Below, piece by piece: positions 18,941-28,130 of a DNA stretch of 64,000 nucleotides. Where the stretch lies: positions 1,240,001 to 1,304,000 of the forward strand of contig NZ_CP117267.1 of the NCBI RefSeq assembly GCF_007000325.2, in the 5' to 3' direction. Made by a program: the position numbers and the translations under genes. Numbering within the stretch: position 1 is the first letter of the stretch; every line of letters begins with the position of its first letter. This DNA is from Rhizobium rhododendri (GTDB lineage Bacteria > Pseudomonadota > Alphaproteobacteria > Rhizobiales > Rhizobiaceae). The notes beneath the pieces are model-generated. The model was not told where the DNA came from. It did not search any database and was given only the letters and a program-made list of their open reading frames with translations.

Positions 18941-19903
18941 ATGGCTGACATTGTCGGTCTGCTTTTACCGTTTTTCGGCCTGATCCTGATCGGTGCGATC
19001 GCGGCGCGCATTACGAAGCAGCCGGCCGAGGCTCTTGGCTGGCTCAACACCTTCATCGTCTATGCTGCTCTGCCGGCGCTTTTCTTCAAATTGGTGTCGC
19101 AGACGCCGATCGAGCAATTGACGCGCCTGGGCTTCATCGGCACCGATCTGGCGGCGACCTATTCCATCTTTGTCCTGCTGCTCATCGTCGGGCGGTTCGT
19201 GCGACGAAACTCGTTGCCGGAAAGTACGATGCAGGCCTTTGCCGGGGCCTATGGCAATATCGGCTATATGGGGCCGGCCCTGGCGCTGCTGGCCTTTGGC
19301 GAGAAGGCTGCAGTGCCGGTGGCGCTGATCGTCTGCCTGGAGAATGCGCTACATTTCATCGTTGCACCGGCGCTGATGGCAATCGAGGGAAAGGACAAAA
19401 GGACGAAGGCGCGTCTTGCTTGCGACGTCGCGCGAAAGGTCCTGTTTCACCCCTTCATCCTGTCCACGGCGCTCGGGTTTGTCGCTGCCGCAACCGCTGT
19501 AGATCAGCCATTGGCGTTCCGCCGGTTCGTCGACTATCTCGCGCAGGCTGCAGCGCCTTGCGCCCTGTTTGCGATGGGTGTCACCCTTGCGTTGCGGCCA
19601 CTGCGGCGTATTCCGGCAGAGATCGGCTACATCGTGCCAGCCAAGCTCATTCTTCACCCGCTTGTCGTCTACCTGGCACTGGAGGCGGTCGGCGGCATAG
19701 AGCCGATCTGGATCTATTCCGCCGTACTGCTCGCCGCGTTACCGACTGCCACGAATGTCTTCGTCATGAGCCAGCAATACGGTGTCTGGCAGGAGCGTGC
19801 GTCGGCGACCATCCTTATCAGCACGGCGGCCTCGATCGTCACGGTGTCGGCGATCCTCTATATGATCCGCTCAGGAAGCCTGCCGGCGCAGCTTTTCCAT
19901 TAG
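18941..19903 (+). CDS. AEC-family (auxin efflux carrier-like) transporter
   Basis: A 320-residue membrane protein with about ten hydrophobic segments. Family features include the N-terminal PFFGLILIGAIAAR, the mid-protein YGNIGYMGPALAL, and the C-terminal LPTATNVFVMSQQYG, the typical AEC ending block. Bacterial members move carboxylates such as malate or malonate, or are uncharacterised, so no substrate is claimed. The last 33 bases overlap the 3' end of the convergent Ubi hydroxylase gene. Confidence 0.88.
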   Translation: MADIVGLLLPFFGLILIGAIAARITKQPAEALGWLNTFIVYAALPALFFKLVSQTPIEQLTRLGFIGTDLAATYSIFVLLLIVGRFVRRNSLPESTMQAFAGAYGNIGYMGPALALLAFGEKAAVPVALIVCLENALHFIVAPALMAIEGKDKRTKARLACDVARKVLFHPFILSTALGFVAAATAVDQPLAFRRFVDYLAQAAAPCALFAMGVTLALRPLRRIPAEIGYIVPAKLILHPLVVYLALEAVGGIEPIWIYSAVLLAALPTATNVFVMSQQYGVWQERASATILISTAASIVTVSAILYMIRSGSLPAQLFH

Positions 19904-21082
19904 GAACGTGGGGATAAAGCGCAAGCCTTTACCGGGCTCGATGCCTTCGCGCATGACGATGTTGCGCAGTGGCGTCAGCGAGGCGAGCACATGCAATCCC
20001 GCTGCTCGAAGCACTTGTACCGGCAGGAAATCCGACAGAAGAGAACGGTTGAGCAAATCGACGCTTGCTGTCCGGCTGAGGATATCGGCACGCCGCTTGC
20101 GGTCGAAGCGATCGCCTGAAAGCGGTGAAATTGCCTCCTGCGGATTGTCGCAAAGAATGTCGGTGAGCGCCATGATATCGCGCAGGCTGAGGTTGAGGCC
20201 TTGCGCGCCGATGGGCGGGAACACATGGGCTGCTTCGCCGATCAGCGCCGCGCGACCCTTGCCGAAATGCGCAGCGGTCATCCCGGAAAGTGGCCACACC
20301 TGCACGCCGTCCGCGACCGTCACCTTGCCCAGCAGCGACTGCATCCGTTCCTCGACGAGGACGCTAAGATCTTCAGGCGTCCTGGCTGCATTGCGCGCAG
20401 CCTCGTCCGGCTTCTGGACCCAGACCAGGCTCGATCGGTTGCCGGGAAGGGGCACCTGCGTGAATGGCCCGCTCTCGGTGTGGAATTCGGTAGAGACGTT
20501 ACGATGGGGAAGGGAATGCTCGAAATTCAGCACCATCGCAGACTGCGGGTAGGACCAGGTCTTTACCGAGATGTCGGCAGCGTCTCTCACCATCGAACTC
20601 CGACCATCGGCGCCGACGACGAAATCGGATCGCACGGTCTCACCGGTGTCGAGCGTCACGATGACACAATCGTCGCGGATGTCGATGCCAGCGGCTGTCG
20701 CCTCTACGGACCTGATGTTGCGTTCTTCACTGACGGCCTTGGCAAGTGCGGCCAGCAGCACCGAGTTCGGCATGTTGTACCCAAATGCCTCGAGGCCGAT
20801 CTCGGCTGAATGGAAAGCGACGGTGGGTGAGCGCAGGAGGCGGGTGGTGCCGTCGATGATCTGCATGGTCGTCAAGGCAGCGGTGGACGGTGCAATCTCC
20901 TGCCACACGCCCAGCCTCTCGAGAAAGCGAATCGACTGGTCCATCAAAGCCGTGGTGCGCCGATCGGTTTTCGCCGGCGCCGGCGCGACGAAGGCAACTT
21001 GCCTGCCACCGCGGCCAAGCGCAATGGCGGCAATCATGCCAGCAGGGCCACCGCCGACAATCGTGATATCCATCTGCTCCAT
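19871..21082 (-). CDS. UbiH/UbiF-family FAD monooxygenase (ubiquinone ring hydroxylase)
   Basis: A 403-residue flavoprotein hydroxylase. The dinucleotide fold IVGGGPAGMIAAIALGRGG is at residues 6-24, the DG motif is VVGADGRSSMVRDAA, and the third FAD motif is LIGEAAHVFPPIGAQGLNLSLRD. That last motif has GEAAH where many relatives have GDAAH. It probably hydroxylates the ring during ubiquinone synthesis; which carbon cannot be told from sequence, so no exact symbol is given. It is divergent from pcs and overlaps the AEC gene end-on by 33 bases. Confidence 0.88.
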   Translation of the reverse strand: MEQMDITIVGGGPAGMIAAIALGRGGRQVAFVAPAPAKTDRRTTALMDQSIRFLERLGVWQEIAPSTAALTTMQIIDGTTRLLRSPTVAFHSAEIGLEAFGYNMPNSVLLAALAKAVSEERNIRSVEATAAGIDIRDDCVIVTLDTGETVRSDFVVGADGRSSMVRDAADISVKTWSYPQSAMVLNFEHSLPHRNVSTEFHTESGPFTQVPLPGNRSSLVWVQKPDEAARNAARTPEDLSVLVEERMQSLLGKVTVADGVQVWPLSGMTAAHFGKGRAALIGEAAHVFPPIGAQGLNLSLRDIMALTDILCDNPQEAISPLSGDRFDRKRRADILSRTASVDLLNRSLLSDFLPVQVLRAAGLHVLASLTPLRNIVMREGIEPGKGLRFIPTFLMEKLRRQAS

Positions 21083-21284
21083 AGGTCCCGTCCTGTTGTT
21101 TCAGGCATCAGAGGTAGTCTCTCGCACCGGCGAAATCCATGGGATGAAATGGCGCAGGCAGCGAAAATCGGCGGGCACAACGGTTATAAATTGTGCTTTT
21201 GCGCTGGCAGCGTTGAACAAAGGATGCATATTGGGCAAAACATGCCTGCCGGGACGGGCTGATAGGGTGGCGATACGGGGACGC

Positions 21285-22010
21285 ATGAAAATCTTTAAGT
21301 ACAGGCGGGTGCCTTATGCGGAGATCCGTGCGTTCTCCGTCCACATCCTGACAGCCTCCGGCTCGTTCCTGGCGTTCCTCGGCGTCGTGGCGGCGGCCGA
21401 GCATCGTTTCGTGGTGATGTTCTGGTGGCTCGGGCTGGCACTGCTGGTGGACGGGATAGACGGTCCCATCGCCAGAAAGGTGCGCGTCAAGGAGGTCCTG
21501 CCGAACTGGTCGGGCGATACGCTCGACAACATCATCGACTATGTGACCTATGTCCTGCTGCCGGCCTTTGCGCTTTACGAGAGCGGCATGATCGGCGAGC
21601 CGCTTTCCTTTGCCGCCGCCGGCATGATCGTCGTCTCGAGCGCGATCTACTACGCCGACACCGGCATGAAGACGGAAGAGTATTTCTTCTCCGGCTTCCC
21701 CGTCGTCTGGAACATGGTGGTATTCACGCTTTTCGTCATCCAGCCCGGAGCGACGACCGCCATGGTCATCGTCAGTTTCTCGGTCGTGCTGACATTCCTG
21801 CCGATCAATTTTCTTCATCCGGTGCGCGTCAAGCGGCTGCGACCGCTCAATCTCTTCGTGTTCCTGCTGTGGTCGGCGCTCGGCATCTATTCGCTGCTGA
21901 GGGACTTCGTCATGCCCCAGTGGGCCCTCGTCCTGTTCATCCTGAGCGGCATCTATCTCTATTGCATCGGTGCCGTTCTGCAGTTCTTCCCGTCACTCGG
22001 TCGCCGCTGA
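21285..22010 (+). CDS. pcs: Phosphatidylcholine synthase Pcs
   Basis: A 241-residue membrane CDP-alcohol phosphotransferase that condenses choline with CDP-diacylglycerol to make phosphatidylcholine, a pathway typical of rhizobia, Agrobacterium and Brucella. The signature D59-G-x2-A-R64, x12, G77-x3-D81-x3-D85 is complete. Several hydrophobic helices span the rest. The length equals that of the Sinorhizobium enzyme as I recall it. The start is ATG 21285 (MKIFKYRRVPYAEI); a longer upstream open frame is antisense to the Ubi gene and not coding. Confidence 0.94.
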   Translation: MKIFKYRRVPYAEIRAFSVHILTASGSFLAFLGVVAAAEHRFVVMFWWLGLALLVDGIDGPIARKVRVKEVLPNWSGDTLDNIIDYVTYVLLPAFALYESGMIGEPLSFAAAGMIVVSSAIYYADTGMKTEEYFFSGFPVVWNMVVFTLFVIQPGATTAMVIVSFSVVLTFLPINFLHPVRVKRLRPLNLFVFLLWSALGIYSLLRDFVMPQWALVLFILSGIYLYCIGAVLQFFPSLGRR

Positions 22011-22013
22011 CGG

Positions 22014-22038
22014 GAAGTTCATCCACAGGATGAGCTTC
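22014..22038 (+). terminator. Terminator-like hairpin after pcs
   Basis: An 11-bp stem with one G-T wobble (22014-22024 with 22028-22038) encloses a 3-base loop, starting just after the pcs stop. No T tract follows, so it may stabilise the pcs mRNA 3' end or act with Rho rather than being a full intrinsic terminator. Confidence 0.4.
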
Positions 22039-22200
22039 GAGCCATTATTTGCTGTTGTGCAAAGCAACAAAGTCGGTATCAATATCAACCAGACGTCGCC
22101 GTGGCCCGTGCTTGCGGTTGCATGAGAACAGAGTGGAACGAGACTGCTGAGGCCTAGAAGATCCTGAGAGGACGAGGGCTGCAGGGAAAATGAGGAATCC

Positions 22201-23775
22201 GTGTCGTCATCCGATGCGTCGCCGAACGGCGCGTTACTGTCGGTCCGAAAGCTGACGAAACTGTTTGGCAGTTTCGCTGCCTGCAACGAAATAGATATCG
22301 ACATCCAGCCCGGCGAAATTCATGCGCTGCTAGGCGAAAACGGCGCGGGCAAGTCGACGCTCGTCAAGATGCTGTTCGGCGTCCTGGAGCCCAGCGACGG
22401 CGATATCGTCTGGCAGGGCAACGCTGTGTCGATCCCTTCGCCCGGCGACGCCCGCAGGCTCGGCATCGGCATGGTATTCCAGCATTTTTCCCTGTTCGAG
22501 GCGCTGACGGTGGCCGAGAACATCGCACTTTCGCTGGACGACAATATCCCGATTGCCAAGATCGCCGAGGAAGCCGCCGCCCTGTCAGAGGCGTACGGAC
22601 TGCCGCTCGACCCCTTTGCCCATGTTGCCGATCTCTCCGTTGGCGAACGCCAGAGGATCGAGATCGTCCGGGCGCTGCTGCAGAACCCGAAACTGATCAT
22701 TCTCGATGAACCGACGTCGGTGCTGACGCCGCAGGAGGCCGATCGCCTGTTCGAAACGCTGTTCAAGCTGCGTGCGGAAGGTCGCTCGGTGCTTTACATC
22801 AGCCATCGTCTTGAAGAAGTGCAGCGTATCTGCGACCGCGCCACCGTGCTGCGCCATGGGCGCGTCACCGGCGCCTGCGATCCGAAGCAGGAGACGACAG
22901 GCTCGCTGGCGCGCATGATGGTCGGCAGCGACGTTGCCAGCATCAAGCACGGCGATCGCGGCGAAAAGGGCGAGATCCAGCTCGAGATTGCCGGTCTTTC
23001 CGTGCACGCGCGAACGCCGTTCGCCATTTCGCTGAGCCAGGTGTCGCTCCGCGTCCGCGCCGGCGAAATCCTTGCTATCGCCGGGGTTGCCGGCAACGGC
23101 CAGGGCGAACTTTTCGACGTCATCTCCGGCGAGTTCCCGGTGGTCTCCGACGACCTTATTTTCATCCGCGGCGAGCCGGTGGGGACAAGGGGCATAACCG
23201 CCCGCCGCCTGCTTGGCGCCGGTTTCGTGCCCGAGGAGCGCCACGGCCACGCTGCCGTCACGACCCTAAGCCTTTCCGACAATCTGGTGCTGGCCCGCAG
23301 CCAGTCCGACCGCAAGGCGTTTCTCGGCGGCGGCGCGTTGCAGATCATTCGTCGCGCTGCGGTGACGCTGGCGACAAAGCGGATTTCCGAGGCCATGGAC
23401 GTGCGCAAGAGCGGCGAAGACCCGATGGCCGGCTCGCTCTCCGGCGGCAACCTGCAGAAGTTCATCGTCGGTCGTGAGCTCGATCGCCAGCCGGACGTGC
23501 TAGTTGTCAACCAGCCCACCTGGGGTGTCGACGCCGGCGCTGCGAGCCGTATCCGCCAAGCCCTGGTCGATCTCGCCAAGGCCGGATCGGCGGTACTGGT
23601 GATCAGCCAGGACCTCGACGAAATCTTCGAGGTCGCCACCGAGATTGCCGTCATATCGGACGGGCATCTGTCCCCGTCCTATCCGGCAGGCGAGATGACA
23701 CGTGAAAAGATAGGACTGTTGATGGGTGGCACCCACGGCGTGTCGACAGAGGCGGAGCCGGCCCATGCGCATTGA
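22201..23775 (+). CDS. ABC importer ATP-binding protein (BMP/nucleoside type, YufO-like)
   Basis: A 524-residue tandem ATPase. The first domain has Walker A GENGAGKST, signature LSVGERQRIEI and Walker B LIILDEPTS. The second is degenerate, as usual in this group: its Walker A region reads AGVAGNGQGE, its signature LSGGNLQKF and its Walker B VLVVNQPTWGVD. The start is GTG 22201 with a GAGGA upstream. It energises uptake with the two permeases and the BMP protein that follow. Overlap with the first permease indicates translational coupling. Confidence 0.92.
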   Translation: MSSSDASPNGALLSVRKLTKLFGSFAACNEIDIDIQPGEIHALLGENGAGKSTLVKMLFGVLEPSDGDIVWQGNAVSIPSPGDARRLGIGMVFQHFSLFEALTVAENIALSLDDNIPIAKIAEEAAALSEAYGLPLDPFAHVADLSVGERQRIEIVRALLQNPKLIILDEPTSVLTPQEADRLFETLFKLRAEGRSVLYISHRLEEVQRICDRATVLRHGRVTGACDPKQETTGSLARMMVGSDVASIKHGDRGEKGEIQLEIAGLSVHARTPFAISLSQVSLRVRAGEILAIAGVAGNGQGELFDVISGEFPVVSDDLIFIRGEPVGTRGITARRLLGAGFVPEERHGHAAVTTLSLSDNLVLARSQSDRKAFLGGGALQIIRRAAVTLATKRISEAMDVRKSGEDPMAGSLSGGNLQKFIVGRELDRQPDVLVVNQPTWGVDAGAASRIRQALVDLAKAGSAVLVISQDLDEIFEVATEIAVISDGHLSPSYPAGEMTREKIGLLMGGTHGVSTEAEPAHAH

Positions 23776-24859
23776 ACTCGAGAAGCGCGGCGGAGTCTCC
23801 AGGCTGTTCGGCCTGCTGTCGCCGCTTCTGGCCCTGCTGCTCACCCTGATTGCCGGGGGCATCATGTTCCTGCTCCTCGGCAAGGATCCGCTCGGTTCGC
23901 TCTATGCTTTGCTCGTGGAACCGCTGTTCGATCCCTGGTCGCTGAACGAGCTTGCCAAGAAGGCCGCACCGCTGATCCTGATCGCCGTCGGCCTGTCGGT
24001 TTGCTACCGCTCGAACAACTGGAACATTGGCGCGGAAGGCCAGTACAGCGTCGGTGCCATCGTTGGCTCGATGATCCCCGTCTATTTCTACGACTGGCAG
24101 TCGCCGCTGGTCCTGCCGCTGATGCTGGTCATGGGCGCGCTCGGCGGCGCCCTGTTTGCGACGATCCCGGCACTGCTGAAGACGCATTTCAACACCAACG
24201 AAATTCTCACCAGCCTGATGCTCACCTATATCGCCCAGCTGTTTCTCGACTGGCTGACTCGCGGTCCCTGGCGCAATCCCGATGGGCACGGCTTTTACGG
24301 GACGCGCGATTTCACGCCAGACCAAGTGCTGCCGCCGATCTGGGACGATATCGTCACGGCCCATTGGGGACTGATATTCGCCATCGTTGCGGCGGTGCTC
24401 ATCTGGTTCATGATGCGCTTTACCCTGAAGGGCTTCGAGGTCGTGGTACTCGGCCAATCCGAACGGGCAGGGCGGTTTGCCGGCTTTTCGCCCCGTAAGA
24501 TGGTTTGGTTCAGCTTCATCCTCTCGGGTGCGCTGGCGGGCCTTGCAGGGATCTCCGAAGTTTCAGGCTCCATCGGCCATCTGCAGCCCGATATCTCGCC
24601 CAGCTACGGCTTCACGGCCATCATCGTCGCCTTTCTCGGCAGGCTCAATCCGCTCGGCATCATTGCATCGGGCTTCGTCCTGGCGCTCACCTACATCGGC
24701 GGCGAGGCGGCACAGTTGTCGATCGGTGTTTCGGACAAGGTGACGCGCGTCTTCCAAGGCTTCCTGCTGTTCTTCGTGCTCTCCTGCGATACGCTGATCT
24801 ACTACAAGGTGCGCATCGTCTGGTCGCGCATCCGGGCCCGGACAGGAGCCGCATCATGA
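23765..24859 (+). CDS. ABC importer permease 1 (BMP/nucleoside type, YufP-like)
   Basis: A 364-residue permease of the branched-chain/ribose superfamily, with about nine hydrophobic segments. GLSVCYRSNNWNIGAEGQY is the conserved region of the nucleoside/BMP permease group, and FSPRKMVWFSFILSGALAGLAG is the cytoplasmic coupling loop with the following helix. ATG 23765 overlaps the ATPase stop by 11 bases; a longer upstream frame only overlaps that gene. The end overlaps permease 2 (ATGA). Confidence 0.9.
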   Translation: MRIELEKRGGVSRLFGLLSPLLALLLTLIAGGIMFLLLGKDPLGSLYALLVEPLFDPWSLNELAKKAAPLILIAVGLSVCYRSNNWNIGAEGQYSVGAIVGSMIPVYFYDWQSPLVLPLMLVMGALGGALFATIPALLKTHFNTNEILTSLMLTYIAQLFLDWLTRGPWRNPDGHGFYGTRDFTPDQVLPPIWDDIVTAHWGLIFAIVAAVLIWFMMRFTLKGFEVVVLGQSERAGRFAGFSPRKMVWFSFILSGALAGLAGISEVSGSIGHLQPDISPSYGFTAIIVAFLGRLNPLGIIASGFVLALTYIGGEAAQLSIGVSDKVTRVFQGFLLFFVLSCDTLIYYKVRIVWSRIRARTGAAS

Positions 24860-25776
24860 CCTTTTTCGAAGCCGTCCTGCTGACCATCATCACCGCATCG
24901 ACTCCGCTCGTCATTGCCGCCATCGGCGAACTGGTGACGGAGCGGGCCGGCGTCCTCAATCTCGGCGTCGAGGGCATGGTGGTCATCGGCTCCGTCAGCG
25001 CCTTCGCCGCAGCACAACTGAGCGGCTCCGCCTATATTGGATTGCTGGCAGGGATTGCCGGCGGCGCGTTTTTCTCGCTGCTGTTCAGCTTTCTCACCCT
25101 GACGCTGGTTGCAAACCAGGTGGCGACGGGGCTGGCGCTGACGATTATGGGGCTCGGCGCCTCCGGCATGATCGGCGAGTCCTATGTCAGCGTTCCCGGC
25201 ATCCGGCTACTTCCGATCGAGATCCCGCTGCTGTCGCAAATACCCTACATCGGCACCGTGCTGTTCAAGCAGGACATCGTCTTTTACGTATCCATCTTGC
25301 TCGTCATCGCCGTCAACTGGTTCCTGTTCCGCAGCCGGGCGGGGCTTAAACTCCGAGCCATCGGCGACAGCCACGGATCGGCCCATGCCCTCGGCATTCC
25401 TGTCATCAGGACGCGCTATCTGGCCGTGATGTTCGGCGGTGCCTGCGCCGGGCTGGCTGGCGCGCAGCTGTCGCTGATCTATACGCCGCAATGGACGGAG
25501 AACATGTCCGGCGGCCGTGGCTGGATCGCCCTGGCGCTCGTGGTGTTCTCGTCCTGGCGTCCGTGGCGCATATTAGCGGGCGGCTACCTGTTCGGGGCGG
25601 TGACGATCCTGCAGCTGCATGCACAGGCGTTCGGCATCGGCATTCCAGCCCAGTTTCTGTCGATGCTTCCCTATGCGGCGACAGTGATCGTGCTTATCAT
25701 CATTTCTCAAAATCGGCGTATGACTCTCATCAATACGCCGGCATCGCTCGGCAAATCCTTCGTGCCGGACCGGTGA
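24856..25776 (+). CDS. ABC importer permease 2 (BMP/nucleoside type, YufQ-like)
   Basis: A 306-residue permease, the second half of the membrane channel. It has the family opening ASTPLVIAAIGELVTERAGVLNLGVEGM, and later the loop GDSHGSAHALGIPVIRTRYLAVMFGG. About eight or nine hydrophobic segments are seen. ATG 24856 overlaps the stop of permease 1; a longer frame read from inside that gene was discarded. The binding-protein gene follows after 52 bases. Confidence 0.9.
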   Translation: MTFFEAVLLTIITASTPLVIAAIGELVTERAGVLNLGVEGMVVIGSVSAFAAAQLSGSAYIGLLAGIAGGAFFSLLFSFLTLTLVANQVATGLALTIMGLGASGMIGESYVSVPGIRLLPIEIPLLSQIPYIGTVLFKQDIVFYVSILLVIAVNWFLFRSRAGLKLRAIGDSHGSAHALGIPVIRTRYLAVMFGGACAGLAGAQLSLIYTPQWTENMSGGRGWIALALVVFSSWRPWRILAGGYLFGAVTILQLHAQAFGIGIPAQFLSMLPYAATVIVLIIISQNRRMTLINTPASLGKSFVPDR

Positions 25777-25828
25777 TAAAATGCCAGAAGACGGGCTCTC
25801 GCCAACTTTACAAACAACAGGGGTTCTT

Positions 25829-26902
25829 ATGAAAAAAATTGCAATTGCACTGGCAGCAACCGCCGCCGTGATCATCGGTTTCGGCTCGTCGGCCGAAGCG
25901 GCTGGCAAGACCAAGGTCTGCTTCGTCTATGTCGGTTCCCACACCGACGGCGGCTGGTCGCAGGCCCACGACATGGGCCGCCTTGCGGTCGAAAAGGAAT
26001 TCGGCAGCAAAGTCGAAACCGCCTACCTCGAAAACGTTGCCGAAGGCCCGGACTCCGAGCGCGCCATCGAGCGCATGGCCCGTTCGAATTGCTCGATCGT
26101 CTTCACGACGTCGTTCGGCTTCATGGACTCGACGGTTGCAGTTGCCAAGAAGTTCCCGAAGGTCAAGTTTGAACACGCGACCGGATTCAAGACTGCCGAC
26201 AACCTCGCGACCTACAATTCGCGCTTCTACGAAGGCCGCTACATCAACGGCCAGATTGCCGGCAAGATGTCGAAGAAGGGTATCGCCGGATACATCGCAA
26301 CCTTCCCGGTTCCGGAAGTCGTCATGGGCATCAACGCCTTCGAGCAGGGCGCCAAGTCGGTCAACCCGAATTTCAAGATGAAGGTCATCTGGATCAACAC
26401 CTGGTTCGACCCGGGCAAGGAAGCCGATGCGGCAAAGGCGCTGATCGACCAGGGGGTCGACGTGCTGACCCAGCACACCGATACCACGGCACCGATGCAG
26501 GTTGCCGAACAGCGCGGCGTCTATGCTTTCGGTCAGTCCTCGGACATGATCAAGGCCGGCCCCAAGGTACAGCTGACGGCGATCGAGGACACCTGGGGTC
26601 CCTACTACATCAAGCGCGTCAAGGCGCTGATGGACGGCACCTGGAAGTCCGAGCAGTCCTTCGACGGACTGAAGGCCGGCAACCTCACCATGGCGCCTTA
26701 CACCAACATGCCGGATGACGTGAAGAAGATGGCTGAAGACACCGAAGCCAAGATCAGGTCCGGAGAGCTTGCACCGTTTACCGGCCCGATAAACAAGCAG
26801 GACGGTACGCCTTGGCTCAAGGCTGGCGAGAAGGCCGACGACGGCACGCTGCTGGGCATGAACTTCTACGTCGAAGGCGTCGACGACAAACTGCCGAAGT
26901 GA
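25829..26902 (+). CDS. BMP-family substrate-binding lipoprotein-like periplasmic protein
   Basis: A 357-residue periplasmic binding protein with a Sec signal peptide (MKKIAIALAATAAVIIGFGSSAEAA, cleavage near residue 25). There is no lipobox cysteine, so it should be soluble. The BMP (Bmp/Med) family is recognisable from VCFVYVGSHTDGGWSQAHD, FTTSFGFMD and QHTDTTAPMQVAEQRGVYAFG. Relatives bind nucleosides or purine-like compounds, so a nucleoside ligand is an inference. It is last in its operon and is closed by a terminator. The start is ATG 25829, with AGGGG upstream. Confidence 0.91.
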   Translation: MKKIAIALAATAAVIIGFGSSAEAAGKTKVCFVYVGSHTDGGWSQAHDMGRLAVEKEFGSKVETAYLENVAEGPDSERAIERMARSNCSIVFTTSFGFMDSTVAVAKKFPKVKFEHATGFKTADNLATYNSRFYEGRYINGQIAGKMSKKGIAGYIATFPVPEVVMGINAFEQGAKSVNPNFKMKVIWINTWFDPGKEADAAKALIDQGVDVLTQHTDTTAPMQVAEQRGVYAFGQSSDMIKAGPKVQLTAIEDTWGPYYIKRVKALMDGTWKSEQSFDGLKAGNLTMAPYTNMPDDVKKMAEDTEAKIRSGELAPFTGPINKQDGTPWLKAGEKADDGTLLGMNFYVEGVDDKLPK

Positions 26903-26927
26903 ACAGTATATTCCATTGAACTAACGG

Positions 26928-26954
26928 AAAGGGCGCCGATTTGGCGCCCTTTTT
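26928..26954 (+). terminator. Rho-independent terminator after the BMP gene
   Basis: A 10-bp stem (26928-26937 with 26943-26952), GC-rich at its core (GGGCGCC/GGCGCCC), encloses a 5-base loop and ends in a five-T run. It separates the first importer operon from the second. Confidence 0.9.
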
Positions 26955-27047
26955 GCTGCAGTGCGTCACACTATCCGCATTTACAAAAGTATTACTATAT
27001 GATTTTTTAACGTTGGCCGCGTGGAGGCGGCCCAATGGGAGGAAATC

Positions 27048-28010
27048 ATGAGATTGAAGACCGCACTCGCGAGTGCAACAATTCTTGCTGCCTGCATGTT
27101 TAATTCGGCCTACGCCAAGCCATTGGTCGTCGGCTTCTCGCAGATCGGTTCCGAATCGGGCTGGCGCGCTGCCGAGACGACGCTGACGAAGAACGAAGCC
27201 AAGAAGCGCGGCATCGATCTGAAGTTTGCCGATGCGCAGCAGAAGCAGGAAAACCAGATCAAGGCCATCCGTTCCTTCATTGCCCAGGGCGTCGATGCCA
27301 TCCTGATCGCGCCGATCGTTGCAACAGGCTGGGACGCTGTCCTGAAGGAAGCCAAGGAAGCCAAGATCCCGGTCATCCTGCTCGACCGTGACATCGACGC
27401 ACCGAAGGACCTGTACCTGACGGCCGTTACCTCCGACCAGGTCTACGAAGGCAAGGTTGCCGGCGACTGGCTGGTAAAGACCGTCGGCACGAAGAAGTGC
27501 GATATCGTCGAGCTTCAGGGGACAACCGGTTCATCGCCTGCCATCGCCCGCAAGAAGGGCTTCGAGCAAGCCATTGCCGGCCATGACAACCTGAAGATCG
27601 TCCGCAGCCAGACTGGCGACTTTACCCGTTCCAAGGGCAAGGAAGTCATGGAAAGCTTCCTGAAGGCCGAAAATGGCGGCAAGGACATCTGCGCCGTCTA
27701 CGCACATAACGACGACATGGCTGTCGGCGCCATCCAGGCAATCAAGGAAGCCGGCCTGAAGCCAGGCAAGGACATCCTCACAGTGTCGATCGACTCGGTG
27801 CCGGATCTGTTCAAGGCAATGGCAGCCGGCGAAGCCAATGCCACGGTCGAGCTGACGCCGAACATGGCGGGACCAGCCTTCGACGCTCTCGAAGCCTACC
27901 TGAAGGACAAGAAAGAGCCTAAGAAGTGGATCCAGACGGACTCCAAGCTCTACACGCAGGCTGACGACCCGCAGAAGGTCTACGAAGCCAAAAAGGGCCT
28001 CGGCTACTGA
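27048..28010 (+). CDS. ytfQ: Sugar ABC transporter substrate-binding protein, YtfQ-like
   Basis: A 320-residue periplasmic sugar-binding protein with signal peptide MRLKTALASATILAACMFNSAYA. The mature part VVGFSQIGSESGWRAAETTL, VDAILIAPIVATGWD and LDRDID resembles YtfQ, the galactofuranose-binding protein, more than RbsB. The following genes (ATPase and two permeases) fit the YtfQRT-YjfF system. GGGAGGA lies just before ATG 27048, settling the start against an upstream in-frame GTG. The ligand is inferred, not shown. Confidence 0.85.
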   Translation: MRLKTALASATILAACMFNSAYAKPLVVGFSQIGSESGWRAAETTLTKNEAKKRGIDLKFADAQQKQENQIKAIRSFIAQGVDAILIAPIVATGWDAVLKEAKEAKIPVILLDRDIDAPKDLYLTAVTSDQVYEGKVAGDWLVKTVGTKKCDIVELQGTTGSSPAIARKKGFEQAIAGHDNLKIVRSQTGDFTRSKGKEVMESFLKAENGGKDICAVYAHNDDMAVGAIQAIKEAGLKPGKDILTVSIDSVPDLFKAMAAGEANATVELTPNMAGPAFDALEAYLKDKKEPKKWIQTDSKLYTQADDPQKVYEAKKGLGY

Positions 28011-28024
28011 TTTGAACCATAGAA

Positions 28025-28053
28025 CCGCACCGGCCCATCATGGGCCGGTGCGG
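28025..28053 (+). other. Strong intercistronic hairpin after ytfQ
   Basis: A perfect 13-bp GC-rich stem (28025-28037 with 28041-28053) closes on a 3-base loop, 14 bases after the ytfQ stop and 77 bases before ytfR. No T tract follows. By analogy with such elements after other binding-protein genes, it likely protects the ytfQ message from 3' decay or partly terminates, giving more binding protein than membrane parts. Confidence 0.7.
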
Positions 28054-28130
28054 AACAGCCTTGGCATCGTATCGGACATCATGTCCGCCGCCGTGGCCTG
28101 AACGCTCAATATCAGGAAACATATCCTTCC

